Part shown: piece by piece, positions 42,460 to 51,350 of the stretch
How positions within the stretch are numbered: the stretch's first letter is position 1
Layout: each line of letters opens with the position of its first letter
Origin: Rhizorhabdus dicambivorans
GTDB taxonomy: Bacteria > Pseudomonadota > Alphaproteobacteria > Sphingomonadales > Sphingomonadaceae
Assembly: GCF_002355275.1 (NCBI RefSeq)
Contig: NZ_CP023449.1
Span: 2,644,001 to 2,708,000 of the forward strand
DNA: 64,000 bases
Reading direction: 5' to 3'
Position numbers and translations under genes: made by a program
Notes under the pieces: generated by a model
What the model was told of the DNA's origin: nothing
Databases searched by the model: none
What the model saw: only the letters and a program-made list of their open reading frames with translations

Positions 42460-42740
42460 GGGCCGCCCCCGGTTGGGGGCGGCCCGGCGGTTCGGACGCC
42501 GCGTCTTCGTGCGGCGGCGCTGTTAATGGGCCTTCCCCCTGTCGCGCGGGTGGGCGGCGCTCCCTTCTGGGCTCGCCCCGGCGGCCCGCAAGCCGGCTTC
42601 CAGCCGGCTCCTCCACATCCGTTCCGGCCCTTCGGGGGCAGCCCGCCTCGCTGGGCGAGCCCGCCCGGTCGCATCTCGCCGCCCACCCCCGCTTCCGGGG
42701 GCGGCCCGCGTGGGTCTTGGGGCCGTGCAGGAGGAACGTC
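42460..42740 (+). ncRNA. Structured leader family A, copy 1 (upstream of ardC)
   Basis: A GC-rich non-coding stretch that starts with a perfect hairpin (GGGCCGCCCCC, 42460-42470, with GGGGGCGGCCC). It contains a stem AGCCGGCT/AGCCGGCT (42591-42609), a short TTCG-type hairpin near 42628-42640 and the block CGCCGCCCACCCCCGC. It ends in CAGGAGG before the ardC start. The same series of blocks, with compensating changes in the stems, is found at 54723-55030, also ahead of an ardC-like start codon. The conserved structure suggests a cis-acting regulatory RNA. Orientation follows the genes; RNA function is inferred. Confidence 0.55.
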
Positions 42741-43481
42741 ATGCGCCATCCCGTCAGCCGTCGTGCGCCGTCGTCCCGCTCCGAGCGCACCAGCCTCTAT
42801 GACGAGGTGACCAACCGCATCCTGTCGGAGCTTGAGGCCGGCCGCTTCCCCTGGGCGCAGCCTTGGGGCCGTTCCAGCGGGGCCGCACCCGGCCTGCCGC
42901 GCAATGCGCTCACCGGCCGAAGCTACTCAGGCGTGAACGTTCTCATCCTCTGGGGTGCCGTCACCGAGCAGGGCTGGCTGTCGCAGCGCTGGCTGACCTT
43001 CCGGCAGGCCTTGGAGGCGGGCGGCTGCGTGCGCAAGGGCGAGCATGGCACCGCTGTCGTCTACGCCGACCGCTTCACCCCCGAGGCCGAGAAGGCGCGG
43101 GCAAGAGAGACGGGCGACGAGGCGCGGGCAGTCCCGTTCCTGAAGAAGTTCACCGTCTTCAATGTTGCGCAGTGCGAGGGGCTGCCGGAGGCGCTCACCG
43201 CCGATCCCGCGCCGCTCTCCGAGCGCCAGATCGTGGCCGTAGCCGAGGCGCTCATCGCGGCCACCGGTGCCAACATCCGCATCGGTGGCGACAAGGCCTT
43301 CTATGCGCCCGTTGCCGATCTCATCCGTGTGCCGCCGCAACAGGCCTTCCATGACCAGATCAATTTCTACCGCACCTGCTTTCATGAGCTGGCCCACTGG
43401 AGCGGCCATGCCTCGCGCCTGAACCGCGACCTGTCCGGCATCTTCGGCTCGGCTCCGTATGCGAAGGAAGAGCTAGTCGCC
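42741..43481 (+). pseudogene. ardC: ICE ardC, 5' part, interrupted by the arsenic element
   Basis: The first 247 residues of an ArdC-type antirestriction protein (DUF1738). The ssDNA-binding N-terminal domain is at about 15-130 (SLYDEVTNRILSELEAGRFP, then NALTGRSYSGVNVLILWGA). The zinc metallopeptidase-like motif HELAHWSGH is at about 215-223. The frame then runs into foreign sequence after KEELVA and stops at 43520. The missing C-terminal 74 residues (EINAAFCCASLGIEP onward) lie at 55085-55309; joining the two at the repeated GTCGCC restores a normal 321-aa ArdC in frame. The truncated form keeps its catalytic motif and could still be translated. Confidence 0.88.
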
Positions 43482-43760
43482 TTATCTGGACAGTCTGCGC
43501 CGCTCGCAACTTTGCAGTAAGGTCGGCGATGGACGCCCACGGTAGGCAGTAATCAGGCTGGCCGTAGCGCTGACCCAAGAGCTGGCGGAGGCCAGCCTGT
43601 CAACGCCGGGATAAAAACGGGCCAGGCACCGGTTTAAAATGGGGCCAGTTGGTTTGAACAAAAAGCCCCAAGGTTGAGGCTGGGCAGCATCGGCAGCGGG
43701 GAAGCGGCTGGAGCGGAGCGGAAGCCGATTTCCCGCTGCCGATGGCCGCCCGTTCTTAGG

Positions 43761-44576
43761 TCATTTATCCTCCCCCTTGTCCTTCTGGCGCTTGCGGCTG
43801 CTGGCGAGACGGAAGCTGTCACCATTCATCTCGAGAATGTGGACGTGGTGTGTCAGCCGGTCGAGCAGGGCGCCGGTCAGGCGTTCGGAGCCGAACACCG
43901 ATGTCCATTCATCGAAGGGCAGATTGCTGGTGATCAGCGTGCTGCCGCGTTCATAGCGCTGGCTGAGTACCTCGAACAGCAACTCGCCGCCCACGGCGGT
44001 GAATGGTACATATCCCAACTCGTCGAGGATCAGCAGCTTTACAGATGCCAGATGCTTTTGCAGGCTGCGCAAGCGACGCTCGTCGCGAGCCTCCATCAGG
44101 TCATGGACCAACGCCGCGGCCGTTGTGAAGGCCACGCTGTGCCCTTTCTGGCACGCAGCCAGTCCTAGCGCGAGGGCGGTGTGGGTCTTACCGGTGCCGC
44201 TGGGGCCCAGCGCAATGACATTACGCCGCCGCTCGATCCATTCACCGCGCGCCAGTTCCAGAACCAAGGCCTTGTTCAGTGATGGCTGGGCTGCAAAGTC
44301 GAAGGTGTCAAAGCTCTTGGTGTGCGGGAAGCGAGCCATGCGGATACGGCGCTCCACCATCCGGCGCTCGCGATCAATCCGTTCAAGTTCGCACAGGCGC
44401 AGCAGATAGCGGGGGTAATCGGCCCGATCCTGCGCGGCCTCGAAGGCGACCTTCTCATACTCGCGCACAAAGGTGGGCAGCTTGAGCGCTTTGAGATGGT
44501 TGGCCAGTAGTACAGCGGGCGGCACGCTGGTGGGTTCGGCCTCGATGGCTGGCAGCGGCATCATGGGATCACTCAT
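43761..44576 (-). CDS. istB: IS21 helper ATPase IstB (second element)
   Basis: A 271-aa AAA+ ATPase with Walker A LGPSGTGKTHTALALG, Walker B LLILDELGYVPF and the C-terminal SNLPFDEWTSVFGSERLTGA. The start (ATG at 44576) overlaps the istA stop by four bases; the longer open frame to 44813 lies over istA and is not conserved. Compared with IstB of the first element it has an extra N-terminal segment (MSDPMMPLPAIEAEPTSVPP) and differs throughout, so the two elements are separate lineages. Confidence 0.94.
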   Translation of the reverse strand: MSDPMMPLPAIEAEPTSVPPAVLLANHLKALKLPTFVREYEKVAFEAAQDRADYPRYLLRLCELERIDRERRMVERRIRMARFPHTKSFDTFDFAAQPSLNKALVLELARGEWIERRRNVIALGPSGTGKTHTALALGLAACQKGHSVAFTTAAALVHDLMEARDERRLRSLQKHLASVKLLILDELGYVPFTAVGGELLFEVLSQRYERGSTLITSNLPFDEWTSVFGSERLTGALLDRLTHHVHILEMNGDSFRLASSRKRQKDKGEDK

Positions 44577-46093
44577 GCTGCCACTCCCGTCGCTGGAGTG
44601 CCTGCCTGCGAGAGCAGGCCCATGTAGGTGCGCGGATCGGTACGCCCGACATTCGCGCGCGGCAAATGCGGGTAAAATTGCAGATCGAGGCGCGGCACAC
44701 GCTGTTCGAGGCGGGCCAGCGCGATCATCTTGATCGCATCGAAGCTGATTGCCCCCATCTCCAGCGCGCGGGCCACTGCCCATTCCACCAGGGACTGCTC
44801 GAAGCGTTCGCATAGCCGCAGCACCTGGATGAACTCGCGCCGTCCCTCTTTGCCGCTGCGCGCCTCCATCAGTCGTCGGATGCGATGCATCGGTTCAGCC
44901 AGCACCCAGCCATCGAGCGGCGCTGCCTGATCAAGCGCGCGGGGTTTCTGTTCTAACAGCGCCAGATAGTGCAGCGGGTTGGCAATGAAGTCCTCCCGCT
45001 CATAGCTGCGCGGATGCACTGCGATCAGCTCCCCGCCACAGATGATCGCAACCCGATCGACATAGCCTTTGATTACGACCTCCTGGTGGGCATAGGCCGT
45101 CGGCACCGAATAATCATTGGTACGATAGCGCACCAGCGACATCGACGAGGCCCGCCCCGTCACCATATGGCAGGGATCGAACGGCACCGCCGGTAGCGGC
45201 ATAAAGGCCGCCAGATCAGCCACCAGCCTGTCACCGATGCTGCGCTCATGCCCGCGCAAGATGGCCTGTCGTCGCTCCATGCATTGTTCGACAAAGCGCG
45301 CGTTCAGCGCATCAAAGCTGGGCGCCTCTGGCCTCGGCACCATGAAGTGGCGCCGGGAATAACCGACCAGCCCCTCGACCTTGCCCTTGTCGTTACCCTT
45401 GCCGGGGCGCCCGAATTTGTCTTCGAACAGGTAATGGCTCTGGAGGGTCGAGAACATCCGGCTGCGCTCGCGCTTCCCGTCGCCCAGGATCTGCGCCACT
45501 GCCAGCTTGGTGTTGTCATACAGGATCGACTGCGGGATGCCGCCGAAGAAGGCAAAGGCCGCCACGTGCCCTTCGCAAAATGCCTCAGCCACCTCGGCAG
45601 GATAGGCTTTAACGAACGGCGCATCGCTGTGCGGCAGGTCCATGCAGAAATAGTGGAACCGCACCAACTTGCCGTCGATGATCCCGTCCGCCTCACCAAA
45701 ATCCACCTGCGCATGCCCCGGCTTGTGGCTCAATGGTATGAACACCTCGCGGCTGCGCAACTTGGCGCCCGCCACATAGTCGCGAACAATGGTGATGCCG
45801 CCGGTGAAGCCATGTTCATCGCGCAGACGCTCGAAAATACGCGCGGCAGTGTGTCGCTGTTTGATGTGAACCTTGCGGTCATCCACCAGGATTTGGTCAA
45901 TGATGTCGGTAAATCCGGACAGCTTGCGGCTGTAGGTTTGCCCGCTCCGGCCGTGCGCTGCTGGCTCTGGAAAGCACAGCATCTTGTCGACGGTCTTGCG
46001 ATTGATCCCAAAATACCGGGCGGCAGCGCGACGGCTCATCCCGTCAATCAGCACGGCGCGGCGGACCTTCTGATAAAGCTCCACTCTCTTCAT
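44573..46093 (-). CDS. istA: IS21 transposase IstA (second element)
   Basis: A 506-aa DDE transposase. N-terminal helix-turn-helix MSRRAAARYFGINRKTVDKM. The catalytic residues are in HAQVDFGEADG, SILYDNTKLA and KGKVEGLVGYSRR. The C-terminal barrel is RYRTNDYSVPTAYAHQEVVI. The frame is intact, so the element may still be active. Confidence 0.94.
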   Translation of the reverse strand: MKRVELYQKVRRAVLIDGMSRRAAARYFGINRKTVDKMLCFPEPAAHGRSGQTYSRKLSGFTDIIDQILVDDRKVHIKQRHTAARIFERLRDEHGFTGGITIVRDYVAGAKLRSREVFIPLSHKPGHAQVDFGEADGIIDGKLVRFHYFCMDLPHSDAPFVKAYPAEVAEAFCEGHVAAFAFFGGIPQSILYDNTKLAVAQILGDGKRERSRMFSTLQSHYLFEDKFGRPGKGNDKGKVEGLVGYSRRHFMVPRPEAPSFDALNARFVEQCMERRQAILRGHERSIGDRLVADLAAFMPLPAVPFDPCHMVTGRASSMSLVRYRTNDYSVPTAYAHQEVVIKGYVDRVAIICGGELIAVHPRSYEREDFIANPLHYLALLEQKPRALDQAAPLDGWVLAEPMHRIRRLMEARSGKEGRREFIQVLRLCERFEQSLVEWAVARALEMGAISFDAIKMIALARLEQRVPRLDLQFYPHLPRANVGRTDPRTYMGLLSQAGTPATGVAA

Positions 46094-46194
46094 CCTCCAC
46101 CTCCGCCCAAAAACGGAGGTCTAGCAGGACTGGCCCCTTTTTAATCCGGTGAGACTGGCCGATCCGTGGCCCCTTTTATTCCCGGTGTTCTCAC

Positions 46195-47238
46195 CGCGCC
46201 GTCGCCAGTCTCGATCGCCTTTACCGATGGGGTGAGCAGCACGGGCTGATCACCGACGCGCCGTTCAGCCGCCGCGCCGTGTGGCGACCGGCGCATGGTG
46301 GCCGTCGCGGCATGATCGCGGCGCGCAATGACGCCTATGAACGTGTTGCCAGGCGATCAGATGTGCGGTTCGTCACGATGGACGACTACCGTATTTTCCG
46401 CGAGGTCGGCCTGCGCGGCCTTACCCCTGACGGCACCGAGCGCCCCGGCGCGCGCGACCGGAACGGGCTGCGCAACGCGCTGTTTGCCGATCTTCTCGTC
46501 ACCACCGGCCTGCGCCTCGAAGAGGCGTCGGGCCTGCTCGCCGCCGAGCTCGCGGCGATCGACCGCGAGGACGGCGATGCCCAACAACTTTGGCTGCCTC
46601 TCCCGCCACCGCTGACCAAGGGCGACCGGGGACGCAGCGTCCTGCTCCCGCGTCGGCTGCTTCGTCAGATTGCCGCTTACGTCGCCGTCGAGCGCGCAGC
46701 GGGCGTGGCCAAGTTCGCCGCGCGAGACGGCGCGACCAAGCTCGAACGATCGATCCCTGTCACCCGCGCCGGTCTCGACCGCATGCGCGATATCTGCACC
46801 CCGGAGGAACGATGCCGCCTGATCCTGTACGACGAGGATGGATCGCCCCGCGAGCCGGCGGCGCTGTGGCTGACCGAGGTAGGGCAGCCTGTTCGGCCCA
46901 ACTCGTGGGAGGTGATCTTCACCCGCGCCTGCAACCGGTGCGCGGAGAACGGCTTCCCGCTGTCGATCAACCCGCACCAGCTTCGCCACACATTCGCAGT
47001 CCATATGCTCGCCTTGCTGATCCAGCAGCGGTTGCGCGAAGCGGCATTGCCGGTCGGACCGCTGGAGAGCTATCGGCTGATCCTCGGCGACCCGCTGCAG
47101 CAGGTGCAACGCCTGCTTGGCCACGCCAGCCTCACCACCACCTATATCTACCTCGACCATATCGCGACGCGCGCCGATACGGTGGACGCGGCCGTCGAGG
47201 AGCTGCTTGCGCTGCTGCCGGGACCGCAGGGCGCATGA
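46195..47238 (+). pseudogene. Tyrosine recombinase 1 of the trio, 5'-truncated by IS21
   Basis: The frame is open from the IS21 border and starts mid-protein with RAVASLDRLYRWGEQHGLIT, part of the core-binding domain, so roughly the first hundred residues are missing. The catalytic domain is complete: Arg in TTGLRLEEASGL, HxxR as HQLRHTFAVHM, His in LLGHASLTTTYIYL with the tyrosine. GTG 46279 or ATG 46312 could start a shortened product containing the catalytic domain. Its stop overlaps the start of recombinase 2 (ATGA). Without its N-terminal part it probably no longer binds its sites normally. Confidence 0.8.
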
Positions 47239-49022
47239 GCGGCCATCCCCGCAAGGGCCGGCCTGTCGCCTTCGCGCCGATCACGCCGGAGCCACAGAAG
47301 CCCGATCCGGTGCTCGGCCTCAAGTTCACCATCGAGGCGCGGCATGGCGGAACGGTCCTGGTCGATATGGCCGCACTCGATCCCCGTCCGCTCGCTATCG
47401 CCTTCGCCGGCGCGCTGCGTCGATCGGCTGCGCTCGGGGGACCGATTGGTGCGGCCAGCGTCATCAAGCAGTATGTGCAGGTCTATCGTCACTTCTTCGC
47501 CTGGCTTGGTGATGGTGCGCCGGGGGTGACCGGCGTCAACGACCTGCGTGCAGTCCATATCGATGGGTTCGCCTCCGCGCTCGAACAGCGCGGGATGGGC
47601 GCGATCCACCGGCACATATCGGTCGGCAAGATCGTCAACACATTGCGCGCGATCGAGGCAGACCGGCCCGATCGGATCGCGCCCGACCTGCATGAGCGGC
47701 TGCGCTACACGCTGGCCACATCGGCGGGCCGCTCGACCCCACGCGATGCTTATAGCCCCTTCGTCGCCCGCGCGTTGCGCGACGCCGCGAGGACCGACGT
47801 CGAAGCGATGTTCCGCCGTCTCGGTGCCGACGACCGCACCGATGAGGGCGACCCGGTCATCGCCAGAGCGCGGGCCGACGTCGAAGCGATCATCGCGCGG
47901 CAGGGCTTTATCGTTGCAGACCACCCGGCGCTGAAGAGCCTCTATTTCATGCGCATGCGGCGCGGATTGCCGATCAGCACGCTCATCGATGATCTGCATG
48001 GCCGCCATCACCCGCTTGCGCGCGATCTGCCGGCGCTGCTCGTGCTGCTCACGCTCGATACCGGCCTCGAGCCCGAGTGCCTGAAGACGCTGACCACAGA
48101 TTGTCTCACCAACCCCCATGCCGGCACGGTGGAGCTGCGCTATCTCAAGCGCCGCGCCTGCGGCGCCGAGCACAAGAGCATGCGCGTGCGAGATGGCGGT
48201 GGGGGCACGCCTGGTGGTCTGATTCGTCGCCTGATTGAGGTCACGGCGATTGCCCGCAAGCATCTGAACGACGATCGTCTTTGGGTTTATCACAACGCTG
48301 GCGGCCTGCGGGTAGGCATCCGCCACCCGACGGAACGGATCGATGCCTGGGTAGCTCAGCACGCTATTGTCGATGACGACGGCGAGCCGCTCCACTTGCT
48401 GCTCTCGCGGCTCCGCAAGACCCACAAGGCGCTGTGGTACACCAAGACCGAGGGGCACATGACCCGCTTCGCGGTCGGCCACTCGCGCGAGGTGGCGGCG
48501 CGCCACTATGCCGATCTGCCGTCGCTCCGGCCCGTGCACGAGACGGCCGTCGCCGACGCCTTCCGCGCGGCGGTCGCCGCCGCGATGCCGACCGTGCTTC
48601 CGCCCACCGCCGAGCAGACGTTGCGCGAAGCACCCGAACAGGCCGCGCCGCTGATGCCGCCCGATACCGTGGGTCCGTTGCTCGACGGCGAACAGGATGT
48701 CTGGCTCGCAGCCTGCGCGGGCTTCCACAACAGTCCCTTCGCCGAGGCCGGATCACCCTGCGCGCAGCCCTTCTGGGGCTGCCTTGATTGCCCCAACGCC
48801 GTCATCACCGTGCGCAAGCTCCCCGCGATCCTCGCCTTCCTCGCCTTCGTCGAAGAGCAGCGGCTGAGCCTGCCCGCGACCGACTGGGCGGCCAAGTTCG
48901 GCCGCGTCCATGCCCGCATCACCGCCCAGGTCCTGCCGGCCTTCTCCGATGCCGTCATCACCGATGCGCGCCGGCAGATGGAGGGCGAACGGCTTTATCT
49001 GCCGCCGGAGGTCCGCGCATGA
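47235..49022 (+). CDS. Tyrosine recombinase 2 of the trio (atypical)
   Basis: A 595-aa phage-integrase-fold protein. The N-terminal core-binding region is at about 70-180 (SVIKQYVQVYRHFFAWLGDG). The catalytic domain is unusual: the box-I Arg position reads TGLEPECLKTL with Glu (about residue 279), and box II reads LLSRLRKTHKALWY, so the His of HxxR is Ser. The last part, VGHSREVAARHYADL, keeps a His and a Tyr. The C-terminus has a Cys cluster (CAQPFWGCLDCPNAVITVRK) also seen in recombinase 3. It is probably a non-catalytic or specialised partner. It overlaps both neighbours by four bases. Confidence 0.85.
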   Translation: MSGHPRKGRPVAFAPITPEPQKPDPVLGLKFTIEARHGGTVLVDMAALDPRPLAIAFAGALRRSAALGGPIGAASVIKQYVQVYRHFFAWLGDGAPGVTGVNDLRAVHIDGFASALEQRGMGAIHRHISVGKIVNTLRAIEADRPDRIAPDLHERLRYTLATSAGRSTPRDAYSPFVARALRDAARTDVEAMFRRLGADDRTDEGDPVIARARADVEAIIARQGFIVADHPALKSLYFMRMRRGLPISTLIDDLHGRHHPLARDLPALLVLLTLDTGLEPECLKTLTTDCLTNPHAGTVELRYLKRRACGAEHKSMRVRDGGGGTPGGLIRRLIEVTAIARKHLNDDRLWVYHNAGGLRVGIRHPTERIDAWVAQHAIVDDDGEPLHLLLSRLRKTHKALWYTKTEGHMTRFAVGHSREVAARHYADLPSLRPVHETAVADAFRAAVAAAMPTVLPPTAEQTLREAPEQAAPLMPPDTVGPLLDGEQDVWLAACAGFHNSPFAEAGSPCAQPFWGCLDCPNAVITVRKLPAILAFLAFVEEQRLSLPATDWAAKFGRVHARITAQVLPAFSDAVITDARRQMEGERLYLPPEVRA

Positions 49023-51181
49023 CCATGCCCGTTCATGCCCAGGCGCCCGCTTTCGACGATCGCCCCGTGCTGGCGAGCGCGCCACTCAAGGAAGGCCATA
49101 CCCGCGAGGCGCTATCGCGCGTCGGCGACCCGAGCTGGGATCTCGGTCCCGCCGTCTTCCGCGAGAACGCCCGGCGCTGCCACGTCACCGTGCATTTCCA
49201 CGTGCTCGAACATGCCGATGTGCAGGCGGCGATGCGCGCCTATCTCTACGCCCGCCTCAACGCCGATCTCCCCGGCTATCGGACGAAGTTACCACCCGCC
49301 TGTATCCGCCAGGCATTCAACCGTGCCCGCCGGTTCTTCGCCTTCGCCCGCGAGCGGCTCGGACGGCTCGACGTTTCCCGTATCGATCAGCCATTGCTCG
49401 ATGCCTATGCCCGTCATCTCCGTGACGATCCTGCCCGACGACCCGTCATCGTCGGCCACCTCCTCGAAGTGGTCTCAGATCTCTATTACTATCGCGACCA
49501 CCTCGATAGCGGAGGCCTTGCATTCGAGCCTTGGGCCGGACAGGCGCCCGCCCGCGTTGCGGGCTACCGCCATGTCCGGGAGAACCGCACGCCGCGCTTC
49601 CCGGAAGAGGTCATCGCCGCGCTACTCGCCTGGTCGTTGCGCTACGTCACCATATTCGCGGACGATATCCTCGCCGCCCGCCGCGAGCTTGCGCGGCTCG
49701 AAGTGCGCCGGGATCGCCTTGCCGCCGCCGATGCCGGCCTTCCAGACCCTGATCGCCGGCAACGTCGCCGCACCCGCCTGAAGGCCTATTTCGGCCGCCG
49801 ACGCCGCGAGGGGCGCGGCGCGCCGATCTGGGGCACCGCTCATAACGGCAAGCTGCGCGTCGACCCCAACACCGGCGCAGTGACCCCACCGATCAACGCA
49901 CATCTCCTGCATCTCCATGTCGGGATCGACGTGCAGGCCGAGCCTGGCGCGCATCTTCTGCTGACAGGCGGTGAAGCGAGGTTGATCGACGCAGTGGCGG
50001 CCGAGCTGGGGGTAGAGGTCGGCGGCATGGACACGCCGATCACGATCGATCCTGACAGCGGTCGGCCGTGGCGCGAGCGCTTCGATGCGAAGACTCTCGC
50101 ACACGAGGAACGGATGCTTCAAGCCGCTGCCTATATCGTGTGCGCCTACCTGACCGGCATGCGCGACTGCGAGGTGCAGGCGATGCGGCGCGGGTGTCTC
50201 TCTATCGCGCGCAGCGAGGACGGCCTGATCGAGCGCCATCGCATCCGGTCGACCATCTACAAGCGCCGGGCGGCGGTGGGCGAGGCGGCGAGCTGGGTGA
50301 CGATCGAGCCGGTCGCCGCCGCGATCATGGTGCTCGAACGCCTGTCGGCAGGGCCGGCGCGCGCCAGCGGCAGCGATACGCTCTGGCCGGTGCTGCGCGC
50401 GAGCGCCGTCTCCAAGACGCATCTGTCGAGCGAGGTGGTCCGCCAGCTCAACACCTTCCGCGACCACCTCAACAGCGCCTTCGGCACCCCCGATGAGCCG
50501 GTCATCCCGCCCGGACCCGATGGCAAGCCGTGGCGCATCACGACGCGGCAGTTCCGGCGCACGATCGCGTGGCACATCGCCAACCGTCCGTTCGGCACCA
50601 TCGCCGGCATGATCCAGTACAAGCACGCCTCGGTCGCCGCGTTCGAAGGCTATGCCGGGACCAGCGCATCAGGGTTTCGCGCCGAGGTCGAGGCGCAGCG
50701 TCGGCTCGGTCAGATTGACGATCTGCTGGACTATTTCGACCGGCGTCAGGGCGGCGCATCGCTCGGTGGACCGGCGGGACCGCGCATCGCGCGGACGCTC
50801 GACGATGCCGCCGTCAGACAAGGGCCTTTGCCCGCCATGATCGCCGATCGCGCCCGCCTGCGCGTCATGCTCGCCAGCGTCGCGCGCACCTTCCATGTCG
50901 GCCCGCTCGCGGATTGCTTCTTCGATCCCGCGACCGCGCTCTGCCTCAAGCGCGTGACGACCCCCGATCCGGCAGGGCCGCTCACTGCCCTGTGCGAGCC
51001 GACCCGCTGTCCCAACGCCTGCATCACCGCCCGCCACAGGCCGGCCTGGGAACGCGCGGCGGCCGATGCCAGGGCGCACTTACGCGAACGGCGCATCTCC
51101 GATCTCCAGCGTCAGGCTCTCCAGCGCGAGCTGGATCGCCTGAGCGTGGTGATTGCCGGGATCGACCCTCCCGCGCCGTAG
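49019..51181 (+). CDS. Tyrosine recombinase 3 of the trio (large)
   Basis: A 720-aa integrase-fold protein, much longer than standard integrases. The core-binding region is at about 60-170 (IRQAFNRARRFFAFARERLG). The catalytic domain has Arg in YLTGMRDCEVQAM (about residue 382). Box II is TTRQFRRTIAWHIA, with Arg in place of the first His, and QYKHASVAAFEGYAGTS keeps the His and the Tyr. A C-terminal Cys cluster (CEPTRCPNACITARHRP) resembles that of recombinase 2, sharing CPNAxIT. It ends the overlapping three-gene set. Such trios act together in element excision and insertion in known cases; the role of each here is inferred. Confidence 0.85.
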   Translation: MTMPVHAQAPAFDDRPVLASAPLKEGHTREALSRVGDPSWDLGPAVFRENARRCHVTVHFHVLEHADVQAAMRAYLYARLNADLPGYRTKLPPACIRQAFNRARRFFAFARERLGRLDVSRIDQPLLDAYARHLRDDPARRPVIVGHLLEVVSDLYYYRDHLDSGGLAFEPWAGQAPARVAGYRHVRENRTPRFPEEVIAALLAWSLRYVTIFADDILAARRELARLEVRRDRLAAADAGLPDPDRRQRRRTRLKAYFGRRRREGRGAPIWGTAHNGKLRVDPNTGAVTPPINAHLLHLHVGIDVQAEPGAHLLLTGGEARLIDAVAAELGVEVGGMDTPITIDPDSGRPWRERFDAKTLAHEERMLQAAAYIVCAYLTGMRDCEVQAMRRGCLSIARSEDGLIERHRIRSTIYKRRAAVGEAASWVTIEPVAAAIMVLERLSAGPARASGSDTLWPVLRASAVSKTHLSSEVVRQLNTFRDHLNSAFGTPDEPVIPPGPDGKPWRITTRQFRRTIAWHIANRPFGTIAGMIQYKHASVAAFEGYAGTSASGFRAEVEAQRRLGQIDDLLDYFDRRQGGASLGGPAGPRIARTLDDAAVRQGPLPAMIADRARLRVMLASVARTFHVGPLADCFFDPATALCLKRVTTPDPAGPLTALCEPTRCPNACITARHRPAWERAAADARAHLRERRISDLQRQALQRELDRLSVVIAGIDPPAP

Positions 51182-51350
51182 ACCACCCCGGTTGTTGGCG
51201 GAGTCCTGCGCCGGTCGGCGCGCCCGCGCAACGGCTTCGCCGTCCTTCGCTTCGCTGCGGCCCTGACGGGTGCGCGAGCCCCCCTGTGCCCGGCGCGAAC
51301 GGGCCTCCGCCGCCGGGGATGGTCCCCGGCGCGAGAACGGAGAACAGATC
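51182..51350 (+). promoter_or_regulatory. GC-rich leader before the second ardC
   Basis: 169 bases with several hairpin-forming stretches (for example ACGGCTTCGCCGT near 51230) and GAACGGAGAACAG just before the start codon. It does not align by eye with either repeated leader family of this window. It may be a third leader type. Confidence 0.3.

Larger units (their letters stand above)
43598..46193. mobile_element. IS21-family insertion sequence (second)
   Basis: A 2596-base element with istA and istB on the minus strand. The ends match: left TGTCAACGCCGGGATAAAAA, right (reverse strand) TGAGAACACCGGGAATAAAA, each followed by GGGCCA, with further copies of AAAA.GGGGCCAGTY inside. No target duplication is visible. 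On its right it abuts the middle of a tyrosine recombinase gene whose 5' end is nowhere in the window, so insertion was accompanied or followed by a deletion. It is only distantly related to the first IS21 element of this window. Confidence 0.88.

Noticed and set aside
42451-42486. Hairpin GGGCCGCCCCC/GGGGGCGGCCC as a plain terminator
   Set aside because: It has no T-run after it and is matched by a hairpin at the same place in the second leader copy, so it is better treated as part of the leader element.
43360-43578. Minus-strand frame at the left end of the arsenic element (LGQRYGQPDYCLPWASIA-like product)
   Set aside because: It spans the junction between ardC and the element, so it cannot be an ancestral gene of either; no family was recognised.
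46590-47234. Upstream extension of recombinase 2 over recombinase 1
   Set aside because: The extension is out of frame with recombinase 1 coding and low-complexity; the ATGA overlap at 47235 gives the natural start.
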